In this document: positions 53,100-60,832 of the stretch, piece after piece
Numbering within the stretch: position 1 is the stretch's first letter
Layout of the letters: each line of letters begins with the position of its first letter
Made by a program: the position numbers and the translations under genes
NCBI GenBank assembly: GCA_946409645.1
Contig: CAMJXE010000009.1
Coordinates: 1-62,218 of the forward strand
Reading direction: 5' to 3'
DNA length: 62,218 bases
Origin: an uncultured Bacteroidales bacterium
Lineage (GTDB): Bacteria; Bacteroidota; Bacteroidia; Bacteroidales; WCHB1-69
Notes under the pieces: model-generated
Databases searched by the model: none
Seen by the model: only the letters and a program-made list of their open reading frames with translations
What the model was told of the DNA's origin: nothing

Positions 53100-54320
53100 A
53101 TGGAAGAGACGAATTCCTCTGAAGATACGTTGCACGCAGCGTATCTTCAATACCCTGATAACATATACAAACAAACTCCGAAAAAGGTTCTCAAGAGACG
53201 TAGCCTCTGGAAAACTTGGAAACGGCTGAAGGGTCGTACCAAATTCTATCTAATTGTGTTACACCTGTTTGCGCTGGTGGGTGCAGGCATTCTTGGCGCG
53301 TGGGTGTTCTATGAATTAGGGTTTACCAACAACAAGGGCGGTGCAGACAAAAATAACCGCTACCTTTCTGGAAATCAGCAATATTTGTCACAATCAGACT
53401 CGATTAATAGTCAGGAGCAGACACTTGACGGGTATCGTTCTCTGTCTATATTGCGTCAGTTTTACCCCAAAAATGCCGACTTGATTTTCAATGCAGCTAA
53501 GTATAGCAACCGTCCCACCGCAATACAGGAGATGATTTACGCAGCGAATATGTATATGCAGGACGACAAGCACGCCAGTGCGTATCAAAAGATGGTGATA
53601 GATATTGACAATGTATTGGAATCCAATAAGATGCAAGCTTTTGATGGCAATGTGATTCCGTGGATGAACGATTCTGCTTGGCCTGCGTTGAAAGCTGCCA
53701 TTTTGAAAGACACAGCCGTGATATACGAGGCCGCCCGTCTCACTGGCGTGGAGCCCCGCCTCATCGTAGGATGTCTTGTGGGCGAACAGGTGCGACTCTT
53801 CAACAGCAAGCGCGAAATGTACAAGCGCTACCTCGGACCCATGAAGGTCCTCTCTGTGCAGTCGCAGTTTTCGCTCGGTGTCAACGGCATTAAGGATTTC
53901 ACAGCTATGCAGGTGGAACGTAACCTCACCGATACCGCCTCCATCTTCTATATGGGAAAACCCTACGAGCATATCCTTGACTTCCAAACCGCCGACCACC
54001 AAACTGAGCGTTTCAACCGTTTGACAAATTACAGAAATCACTTATACTCATATATTTACACTGGTTGTATCCTGCATCAGACAATGCTTCAGTGGAAGCG
54101 TTCGGGTTACGATATTGTGAACCGTCCCGACATTCTTTTCACGCTCTTCAATCTTGGTTTCGCGGCTTCCAAGCCTGGCCCCGACCCCAAGTGTGGAGGT
54201 TCACACATCAAAGTTCACGATGAGATATACACTTTCGGGGTGATTTGCAACGATTTTTACTATTCTGGCGAATTGGCCGAGCAGTTCCCGCTGAAAGCAA
54301 AACGCTTTGCTGATGAATAA
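53100..54320 (+). CDS. Membrane-anchored periplasmic protein, lytic-transglycosylase-like (tentative)
   Basis: A 406-residue protein. ATG 53100 is preferred to an in-frame TTG at 53088. A basic cytoplasmic region of about 65 residues (KKVLKRRSLWKTWKRLKGRT) precedes one membrane helix (about 70-92, FYLIVLHLFALVGAGILGAW), and the rest would be periplasmic. The stretch AARLTGVEPRLIVGCLVGEQ resembles the helix carrying the catalytic Glu of soluble lytic transglycosylases (IAIIEQES type), followed by QSQFSLGVNGIKDF, which is like the FSxG-containing segment. I cannot assign a family with certainty. It overlaps the start of the U32 peptidase gene by 8 bp, so the pair is translationally coupled. Confidence 0.65.
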   Translation: MEETNSSEDTLHAAYLQYPDNIYKQTPKKVLKRRSLWKTWKRLKGRTKFYLIVLHLFALVGAGILGAWVFYELGFTNNKGGADKNNRYLSGNQQYLSQSDSINSQEQTLDGYRSLSILRQFYPKNADLIFNAAKYSNRPTAIQEMIYAANMYMQDDKHASAYQKMVIDIDNVLESNKMQAFDGNVIPWMNDSAWPALKAAILKDTAVIYEAARLTGVEPRLIVGCLVGEQVRLFNSKREMYKRYLGPMKVLSVQSQFSLGVNGIKDFTAMQVERNLTDTASIFYMGKPYEHILDFQTADHQTERFNRLTNYRNHLYSYIYTGCILHQTMLQWKRSGYDIVNRPDILFTLFNLGFAASKPGPDPKCGGSHIKVHDEIYTFGVICNDFYYSGELAEQFPLKAKRFADE

Positions 54321-56172
54321 GATAGAACTGTTGCTGCCCGCAAAGGATTTATCCACCGGTAAGACCGCCATCAACCACGGTGCGGATGCTGTTTATGTTG
54401 GTGCGAGTGCATTTGGGGCACGTAAAGCAGCAGGAAATTCGCTTCAAGACATAGAATCCTTGGTGCAATATGCGCATCTGTACGGTTCCAAAGTGCATGT
54501 TACTGTCAATACTGTATTGTATGACAATGAATTAGAAGGTGTACGAAAACTTCTTTGGGACTTATACCGCATTGGCGTGGATGCGGTTTTAATCCAAGAT
54601 TTAGGGTTATTGAAATTAGATATCCCCCCCTTAACTTTTCACGCGAGCACACAATGCCATAACCATTCTGTGGAGCGCATCCAGTTTTTGGAGAAGCTTG
54701 GTTTCACACGTGCGGTGCTGGCGCGTGAAGTGGATTTGCAGGCTATTCAAGATATTCATAATCAAACAAATATAGAGTTAGAAGCCTTCGTTCATGGAGC
54801 GTTGTGCGTCTGCTACAGCGGACAATGTTACATCAGCCGGATGATGACGGGCAGAAGCGGCAACCGAGGCGAATGCGCCCAAATTTGTCGAACCCGTTTC
54901 GACTTGCAAGATGCCAACGGTAAAACACTGATACACAACAAACATCTGCTTTCGTTGAAAGATATGTGTCGTGCTGATTATCTCGAAGAAATGATGAATG
55001 CGGGTGTTGTTTCCTTCAAAATCGAAGGACGTCTGAAAAACGAAAGTTACGTCAAAAATGTCACCGCTTATTACCGTAAACGGTTGGATTCTATTTTGGA
55101 CGGACATTCTGAATATCATCGAGTTGGAAGTGGTGTCACCCGTTTCTTCTTCCTTCCCGACGTGCAGAAAACCTTCAATCGCGCTTTCACACCCTACTTC
55201 CTTGATGGTAAACGCGAAAAGATGGCTTCTTTTGACACTCCGAAAGCCATCGGAGAGCCTATCGGTATTTTGAAACAAATCAACGGGAAATATTACGCCG
55301 AACCCCTGTTTTCAAACCCCGCATCCTTAAGCAGCCCTGGTAGAAGCAAGGAGCTCGGAAGCGTGATATCCAATGGCGACGGTTTGTGTTTTATCAACGA
55401 TGACGGTGAATTGGAAGGTTTTTTGGTCAACGGCATGGAGGGAAATCGAGTCATCCCGCAAAAGCCATTGTCCCACTTCCAAAAGGTTAAATTATATCGC
55501 AATATTGACAAGAATTTCGAGAAGATATTGTCTGGAAAGACGGCCGATCGGAAAATTTCCGTAGATATATTGTTCGAAGAGCAGTCCGATGCTGTGCGTC
55601 TCACAATCAAGGATGAAGACGGTTGTCAAGTAACCATCGAAGAGACAATTGAATACGCTCCGGTGCAACAGCCGGAGAAGATGTTGGAAACCTTACGTAC
55701 CACCCTTTCCAAATTGGGCAACACCGTCTTCGAAGCGCGTAGCATTGAGATTCCGAGATGCACTGCTTTTCTGCGTGCCGGTTTTATCAACGAATTGAAA
55801 ACAAAAGCTGTGGATAAGTTAGTCGCCATTCGCATAGATCATTTTCATCCGAATGACACACTGTTGCGATACTCTCCCGAACCGCTGTTTCAATATGCTG
55901 ACTATCTGCGAAATATCACCAACGAGGCCCACAGATCCGTGTATGAGGATTTCGGGACGACGGAGTTAGAGTACGGGTTGGACAAAACGGAGGATTATTC
56001 AGGAAAGACATTGATGACCTGCAGATATTGTCTGCGATACGAGTTGGGCTGGTGCCATCATCGCATAGACGGATCGAAAGCGCCCAAGGACCCGTTGTTC
56101 CTCGTGTCAGGCAAGCACCGCTTTCGTTTGGAATTCGACTGCGGAAAGTGCGAAATGAGAATTGGCTGTTAG
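54313..56172 (+). CDS. Peptidase U32 family protein
   Basis: A 619-residue U32 protein starting MNKIELLLPAKDLSTGKTAI. The N-terminal TIM-barrel-like domain has the family signature EAFVHGALCVCYSGQCYISR and the Cys-rich RGECAQICRTRFDL. Characterised U32 members with this Fe-S-type Cys set (TrhP/YegQ, RlhA) hydroxylate tRNA or rRNA; the collagenase label is historical. A C-terminal Cys-rich region, TCRYCLRYELGWC with CGKCEMRIGC at the end, resembles that of longer members. At 55325-55363 the coding sequence contains a stretch like the interspersed hairpin repeat (LSSPGRSKELGS). ATG 54313 overlaps the preceding gene. Confidence 0.88.
   Translation: MNKIELLLPAKDLSTGKTAINHGADAVYVGASAFGARKAAGNSLQDIESLVQYAHLYGSKVHVTVNTVLYDNELEGVRKLLWDLYRIGVDAVLIQDLGLLKLDIPPLTFHASTQCHNHSVERIQFLEKLGFTRAVLAREVDLQAIQDIHNQTNIELEAFVHGALCVCYSGQCYISRMMTGRSGNRGECAQICRTRFDLQDANGKTLIHNKHLLSLKDMCRADYLEEMMNAGVVSFKIEGRLKNESYVKNVTAYYRKRLDSILDGHSEYHRVGSGVTRFFFLPDVQKTFNRAFTPYFLDGKREKMASFDTPKAIGEPIGILKQINGKYYAEPLFSNPASLSSPGRSKELGSVISNGDGLCFINDDGELEGFLVNGMEGNRVIPQKPLSHFQKVKLYRNIDKNFEKILSGKTADRKISVDILFEEQSDAVRLTIKDEDGCQVTIEETIEYAPVQQPEKMLETLRTTLSKLGNTVFEARSIEIPRCTAFLRAGFINELKTKAVDKLVAIRIDHFHPNDTLLRYSPEPLFQYADYLRNITNEAHRSVYEDFGTTELEYGLDKTEDYSGKTLMTCRYCLRYELGWCHHRIDGSKAPKDPLFLVSGKHRFRLEFDCGKCEMRIGC
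55325..55363 (+). repeat. Degenerate hairpin-repeat copy inside the U32 gene
   Basis: TCCTTAAGCAGCCC followed by GCAAGGAGCTCGG matches the order TCCTTAAGCAGCCCC-GGGGCAAGAGCTCGG of the repeat at 39968-40081, with the hairpin loop altered. It encodes in-frame residues. Confidence 0.45.
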
Positions 56173-56210
56173 TTGTTAGCCAAAACGAAAAGCCGAGTCC
56201 GGTTTTTTTG

Positions 56211-56218
56211 TACTTTTG
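56211..56218 (+). promoter_or_regulatory. -7 box for the P-loop protein gene
   Basis: TACTTTTG, 24 bp upstream of the ATG at 56243, matches TAnnTTTG. Confidence 0.5.
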
Positions 56219-56242
56219 CACTTTCTTTCAACAATTGCTTTT

Positions 56243-56875
56243 ATGATCACCAAAATCGTGCTGACCGGCGGTCCGTGTGCCGGTAAAACCACTACTAATG
56301 AACGTGTCAAGGAGTTCTTCTCCAAGGTAGGTTACGCTGTCTTTACGCTTCCCGAAGCCGCCACTTTATTCATCGAGGCGGGCGCGGAGTTTCTCACTCA
56401 AGATCCGCGACTCTATTTTGAGATTCATCGCAGTATGATGAACTTCCTGTTACAGATGGAGGACTCGTTTTACGAAATTGCGAAAGCCACTGGGAAACCT
56501 GCCCTCGTCGTCAACGATCGCGGGGCGATGGATATTTCCGCCTATATGAAACCCGAGGACTGGCAAGCGTTGTTGAAAGCCGTCGGCAAGACAGAAGAGG
56601 AGTTGATGGGCCGTTACAAGGCCGTTTTCCATCTCTGTACCAGTGCAAAAGGGGCTCCTAACAGCTACACGTTGAGCAACAACTCTGCCCGAATGGAGGA
56701 AACCTTGGCGGAGGCCATCCGCGTGGACGACAACTTGGTCAAGTCATGGGAAAGGCACCCCAACTTGCACATCATCAAGTCTGAAGAGTTTGTCAAGGAC
56801 AAGATTGACAACGTATTGCTCGGTATCGCCCAAGAGTTAGGGATTTTGGAGCAGGTGCGGGATATGATTTTGTAG
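56243..56875 (+). CDS. P-loop NTPase/kinase-like protein (AAA_28 type)
   Basis: A 210-residue protein starting MITKIVLTGGPCAGKTTTNE, a Walker A motif at residues 9-16. Downstream are VFTLPEAATLFIEAGAEFLT and the Walker-B/acceptor-like VVNDRGAMDISAYM, features of the AAA_28 family that includes the eukaryotic TTD14 GTP-binding proteins and nucleoside-kinase-like folds. The substrate is unknown. The ATG at 56243 is used because the upstream TTG at 56216 falls within the promoter box. It is monocistronic, followed by a weak hairpin (TGTAGGG 56871-56877 with CCCTACA 56895-56901). Confidence 0.8.
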   Translation: MITKIVLTGGPCAGKTTTNERVKEFFSKVGYAVFTLPEAATLFIEAGAEFLTQDPRLYFEIHRSMMNFLLQMEDSFYEIAKATGKPALVVNDRGAMDISAYMKPEDWQALLKAVGKTEEELMGRYKAVFHLCTSAKGAPNSYTLSNNSARMEETLAEAIRVDDNLVKSWERHPNLHIIKSEEFVKDKIDNVLLGIAQELGILEQVRDMIL

Positions 56876-56909
56876 GGATGTCGTAGTGCAACAACCCTAC
56901 AGGGAGATG

Positions 56910-56970
56910 TCCTTTCTTGTGCCATCGGCACAAAATCCTCATAACCCTATACAAAGGACAAAGGAGCGCA
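56910..56970. repeat. Diverged hairpin-repeat copy in the 370-bp gap
   Basis: The hairpin GTGCCATCGGCAC is followed by ATAACCCTATACAAAGGACAAAGGAGCGCA, given here as two joined parts, ATAACCCTATACAA and AGGACAAAGGAGCGCA, in the same order as copy 5 (CCCCGTACAAGCGACAAAGTCGCGCA as CCCCGTACAA and GCGACAAAGTCGCGCA). The rest of 56876-57245 is AT-rich, with a -7 box at 57193 and no gene I can see. Confidence 0.45.
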
Positions 56971-57192
56971 TGCTTATATCACGATACATTTTAGTAAGCT
57001 GGCTTTTCTGACTTAGCAGACAATTACGTTTTTTCTGCATAATTTCAGGATAACCCTGTTAACAATGAATGAAAAACTGGTTTTGAAAAGGGAGTGATTC
57101 GCTAATTTATGAGAGTTTTTTGCAGAAATGTTTTCTATCAATGCGAAAAACAATAAAATTATGACAAAGCTCAGACATTCAAATAAAATGAG

Positions 57193-57200
57193 TATTTTTG
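57193..57200 (+). promoter_or_regulatory. -7 box for the restriction-modification remnant
   Basis: TATTTTTG, 45 bp upstream of the ATG at 57246, matches TAnnTTTG. Confidence 0.45.
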
Positions 57201-57227
57201 CACGTGGTATAAGTTGAAATGAAATAG

Positions 57228-57431
<204 letters not shown>

Positions 57432-57451
57432 TCATTATAGTAGTATAGACT

Positions 57452-58195
57452 ATGAGACAATATGAAGCAGTAATACAAACGATTGAACAATTAGGAGGAA
57501 TAGCCACACTCAATCAAATTAATCAGAATGTTTTCAAAATAGAAGATTGTGTGTGGAATACTAAAACTCCTTTTGCCAGCGTGAGACGTATTGTTCAGCA
57601 AACGGCAGGAATATATAAAATTAGACCAGGCCTGTATGCTTTAGAATCTTATCGCAAAGACTTAGAGAAGAAAGGTATCTATCCTATAGACAGTAAAAAT
57701 AAAGATAGCAAAGAGGTTCTAGATTTTAACCATACTTATTACCAAGGTTTGTTAATAGAGATAGGGAATCTTCGCGCTTTGGGCACATTTGTGCCAAATC
57801 AAGACAAAAACAAACGATTTCTAACTCATCCATTAGGAGAGATCAGCACATTGGATAAAATCCCACACTATTCTTTTGATAACATTGTGAATAGGAGTTC
57901 AACAATAGATGTGATTTGGTTTAATAAAAACCAAATGCCACATTCTTTCTATGAAATTGAACATTCTACAGATATCCAGAATTCATTGCTCAAATTCAAT
58001 GATTTACAAGACTTCTATGCTAGGATGGTAATCGTTGCTGATGAAAAACGTCGTCACGAGTTCATCTCAAAACTCAACTATGGGGCATTTGAAAGATTAC
58101 GAAAAGACAAACGTGTAGCGTTTCTTAGTTATGATTCATTAAATTTGCAATATCAACAAGAAATTCAAAAACCAAAATTCGATTTCATTGTGTGA
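57452..58195 (+). CDS. Winged-helix plus predicted PD-(D/E)XK-type nuclease
   Basis: A 247-residue protein. Residues 1-75 look like a HARE-HTH/winged-helix DNA-binding domain (VIQTIEQLGGIATLNQINQN, then FASVRRIVQQTAGIYKIRPG). The C-terminal domain has an acidic constellation in STIDVIWFNK and FYEIEHSTDIQNSL, an arrangement seen in predicted restriction endonucleases, although the third catalytic position (usually Lys) is not obvious. Placed between a Dam-like remnant and a beta-class methylase, it is best read as the restriction subunit of this locus. AT content is high compared with the region at 39-45 kb, consistent with transfer. I cannot name a specificity. Confidence 0.65.
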   Translation: MRQYEAVIQTIEQLGGIATLNQINQNVFKIEDCVWNTKTPFASVRRIVQQTAGIYKIRPGLYALESYRKDLEKKGIYPIDSKNKDSKEVLDFNHTYYQGLLIEIGNLRALGTFVPNQDKNKRFLTHPLGEISTLDKIPHYSFDNIVNRSSTIDVIWFNKNQMPHSFYEIEHSTDIQNSLLKFNDLQDFYARMVIVADEKRRHEFISKLNYGAFERLRKDKRVAFLSYDSLNLQYQQEIQKPKFDFIV

Positions 58196-58211
58196 ATTGT
58201 AGAGATTTTTG

Positions 58212-58219
58212 TATTTTTG
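58212..58219 (+). promoter_or_regulatory. -7 box upstream of the structured leader
   Basis: TATTTTTG matches TAnnTTTG and would start a transcript near 58226. That would give a leader of about 265 nt before the methylase ATG at 58490. Confidence 0.45.
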
Positions 58220-58300
58220 CGCAAAATTATATCAAAAAATAGAAATGTAAAAATAAGATTATTAAATTAGTAATAACAAGCGTTTGCTATTTGTTCTATT

Positions 58301-58436
58301 CACGTTGAAACCTAGGAAATTTCAATCTATGTCAAAAATGAACAAATCGTAATAATGCCCATGCGTGGGCGTGATTTGTATTTGACATGGCTATTCCTAG
58401 GGCCACAACGTGTGCAAATCATTGCCCACGTTTTTT
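58301..58436 (+). promoter_or_regulatory. Structured leader with alternative hairpins and a terminator
   Basis: The terminator form pairs CGTGGGC (58364-58370) and GATTTG (58373-58378) with CAAATC (58415-58420) and GCCCACG (58424-58430), followed by TTTTTT (58431-58436). A competing hairpin pairs CAAATC (58343-58348) with the same GATTTG, and GCCCA (58357-58361) with TGGGC (58366-58370). CACGTTG (58301-58307) and CCTAGG (58311-58316) can pair with CAACGTG (58406-58412) and CCTAGG (58396-58401), crossing the terminator stem. This can be an attenuator for the methylase gene or an independent RNA of about 210 nt. The rest of 58196-58489 is AT-rich without a gene. Confidence 0.5.
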
Positions 58437-58489
58437 GTGCCCTATGAAAGCCTTGTGTAGAAATAAATAGCAGGCATAACAATGCTGCT

Positions 58490-59437
58490 ATGGATAATGT
58501 CAATTCAAAAAATGAATTATGTCAACTCATTAAGGAGGCGGTGTATTACCGCTCCACCAATCACGATTTCTACTTGCTTCATGGCGATACGTTTGACCTG
58601 TTACCTCAATTCAACTTCAAGTTCGACATGATATTCGCAGATCCGCCTTATTTTCTTTCGAGCGGTGGTATCAGCGTGCAAAGTGGCAAGGTGGTTTGCG
58701 TGGATAAAGGCGAATGGGATAAAAGCATGTCTCAAGACGAAATCAACGCATTTAATTTGAAATGGTTATCGCTATGTAGAGAAAAGCTTAAGGATAATGG
58801 TACCATTTGGATTTCTGGCACATACCACAATATCTTTTCCGTGGCCAATTGTCTGACACAGTTAGGATACAAGATTCTGAACGTTATAACATGGGCAAAG
58901 ACGAATCCACCACCAAACATTTCCTGTCGTTATTTTACTTATTCGACAGAGTTTATCATTTGGGCAAGGAAAAGCGAAAAACGTCCACATTACTATAACT
59001 ATGAGCTGATGAAACAATTGAACGACGATAAACAAATGACAGATGTTTGGCGTATGCCAGCCATTGCTCCATGGGAAAAATCATGTGGCAAACACCCAAC
59101 TCAAAAACCTCTTGGTGTCCTATCTCGCATTATCTTGGCTTCAACAAAGCCAGGAGCGTGGATTCTTGATCCATTTGCAGGTTCTTCTACAACGGGTATT
59201 GCAGCAAATTTGTTGGGACGTCGTTATTTAGGCGTAGAGCGCGAAGAAGAGTTTGCAAAAATCAGCAAAGCACGTCGTGAAGAGATAGAAAATGGGACTG
59301 TTTTTGCAACCTATAAAAAGAAAATTTCTGACATCGCTAAAGCAGAAACTATGCAATTAAATCTTTTTACAGCTCAAGAGTCAAAAGATGTGATATACTC
59401 ATTGCCTTTTTTTGATGAAAAAGATGCCATAGATTAG
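58490..59437 (+). CDS. Beta-class DNA methyltransferase (N6-adenine or N4-cytosine)
   Basis: A 315-residue methylase. Catalytic motif IV comes first (MIFADPPYFLSSGG at about 45-58) and SAM motif I near the C-terminal half (ILDPFAGSSTTGIAANLLG), which is the beta order seen in DpnA-, RsrI- and MboII-type enzymes. DPPY can methylate A(N6) or C(N4). Motif X lies just before motif I (CGKHPTQKPLGVLSRII). Length and motifs are intact, so it is probably active although the partner Dam gene is broken. DpnA-type enzymes act on single-stranded DNA too. It follows the structured leader and would protect the sites of the nuclease at 57452-58195. Confidence 0.92.
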   Translation: MDNVNSKNELCQLIKEAVYYRSTNHDFYLLHGDTFDLLPQFNFKFDMIFADPPYFLSSGGISVQSGKVVCVDKGEWDKSMSQDEINAFNLKWLSLCREKLKDNGTIWISGTYHNIFSVANCLTQLGYKILNVITWAKTNPPPNISCRYFTYSTEFIIWARKSEKRPHYYNYELMKQLNDDKQMTDVWRMPAIAPWEKSCGKHPTQKPLGVLSRIILASTKPGAWILDPFAGSSTTGIAANLLGRRYLGVEREEEFAKISKARREEIENGTVFATYKKKISDIAKAETMQLNLFTAQESKDVIYSLPFFDEKDAID

Positions 59438-59657
59438 GTTTACACAATTTAGTACTGCTTTTTTTGATTAAATTCTCGCCTGAGTTTTATAATTGTTTTT
59501 TGAATTGTTAATTTTCCAAGGCGGTTTTTCGCAAAAAATGAAAGAGGTTTTGCCACTTTGGTGTCCCCACTCACTCATTCGTATGAGCGTGCAATTCCGT
59601 GAATGTAGTGAGCGAAATCTCAGACCCGCAAGTGCAGAGTGAAACAGATTAGGGCGG

Positions 59658-60440
59658 TTATTCCACTTTGGTCATTTCAAAGGTGACAACGTTGGAGGTG
59701 CCGTCGTTGAATTGGCGGTAGGCGGACCAGTTCATGATGTTTCCGTTGATGGCGATATCCCAATTTTCGCGGAACTCTTGGCCATAGCTTGTCCAGCGCG
59801 TGAAGAGCAAATCGCCGTCCACAAAGTATTGGTGGAGCTCATCACTTTCGTCAGGTATCCAGTTGTCGCCCTCTTTCACGTAATAAACATAGGAGCCGTC
59901 GGCTTTGTATTCCCAGCGGTGAATCTCGCCGTCGTCAAAAGCGGAACCCGTGGAGGTGCAACGACCTTCCCATGTTCCGAGGATAGCCTGCTCGTAACCA
60001 ACGTTGACTTGAACGTAACGAACATCTTGATTTAAGGATTGCACCACGCTGCCATCAACCGTTTTTGTGATAGTTCTATTGGCTATCATTTCACCGTTGC
60101 CAATGGTGGAGACCTCCAGTTCGGTGACTATGGTTGTATGGTCGTCGATACGATTAGTGAGAATCGCCTTGTTACCTTTGATTTCGACATCAACTGGCTT
60201 TTCGACAAGCCAAAGTTCACCCATCTCTTGTCCTGCATCCAACGATACGCTCACAGAAGCTTTGGTGGTGGAAAAGAAGGTGATTACATCCTTGTTGTTA
60301 GTTAGTACGGGATCGACTTGGCTTTTGGCTGTCGTCCATTTGCCAATAATCTGTTCAGGGAGATTGATGATGTCCTTTTTGCAGGAGGTGGAGAGTAGAG
60401 CCACTGTCGCCACCAAAATCACAAATGTTACTTTTCTCAT
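59658..60440 (-). CDS. Lipoprotein with lipocalin-like repeats, unknown function
   Basis: A 260-residue envelope lipoprotein with the signal MRKVTFVILVATVALLSTSC and Cys at residue 20. Two similar blocks start with GKWTTAKSQVDP and GTWEGRCTSTGS, the beginnings of lipocalin-like beta-barrel repeats as in Bacteroidales lipocalin-like lipoproteins. The ligand is unknown. A minus-strand -7 box lies at 60485-60492. The 220-bp gap on its 3' side (59438-59657) holds a short hairpin CTCATTCGTATGAG and nothing else I recognise. Confidence 0.75.
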   Translation of the reverse strand: MRKVTFVILVATVALLSTSCKKDIINLPEQIIGKWTTAKSQVDPVLTNNKDVITFFSTTKASVSVSLDAGQEMGELWLVEKPVDVEIKGNKAILTNRIDDHTTIVTELEVSTIGNGEMIANRTITKTVDGSVVQSLNQDVRYVQVNVGYEQAILGTWEGRCTSTGSAFDDGEIHRWEYKADGSYVYYVKEGDNWIPDESDELHQYFVDGDLLFTRWTSYGQEFRENWDIAINGNIMNWSAYRQFNDGTSNVVTFEMTKVE

Positions 60441-60484
60441 TGCCGAATACTATTTGTTTGTGTAAGATTCAAGTTTTTAGGATG

Positions 60485-60492
60485 CAAAATTA
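60485..60492 (-). promoter_or_regulatory. -7 box for the lipoprotein gene
   Basis: TAATTTTG on the minus strand, 44 bp upstream of the ATG at 60440. Confidence 0.5.
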
Positions 60493-60578
60493 GAAAAAAA
60501 TATTCATGTGGAGTAAGGAATTTCATTTTTTTATCAGTCTGTTATATAATCTATTTTGTATCAACAAATTATCGTTGT

Positions 60579-60711
60579 CTATAAGGTTTTCAAAAGAGGT
60601 TCTGTTGGGCAAATACTTTCAATCTCAAGCCCCATGTTCACGATTTGCTGGATTTCAGGCCTGAACTTGACAAGTTTGGGCTTTTTATAATCCTTTTTCG
60701 CTATTTTTCAT
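60579..60711 (-). pseudogene. Frameshifted small ORF, about 43 residues
   Basis: From an ATG at 60711 the minus strand reads MKNSEK, then leaves frame in a run of five A. Removing one A gives a continuous 43-residue peptide: MKNSEKDYKKPKLVKF, then RPEIQQIVNMGLEIES and ICPTEPLLKTL and a TAG at 60581-60579. The opening MKxxxKxYxKPxLxxF is typical of short Bacteroidales peptides of unknown function. It is either a pseudogene, a slippage-read gene or a sequencing error. The rest of 60441-60832 shows nothing else apart from the lipoprotein promoter box. Confidence 0.4.
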
Positions 60712-60832
60712 GTGCGATTTTGCAATTTTTCCAATGGTGACAATGTCGATTTCTTCGGACCACCGATGAAGACAATTACGAACACCAGGCTCGAATATTG
60801 CTTGCCATTTGGGGTGGAAAACGCTGGATGTA

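Noticed and set aside
58226-58436. Retron non-coding RNA
   Set aside because: No reverse transcriptase gene is adjacent, and the downstream gene is a DNA methylase.
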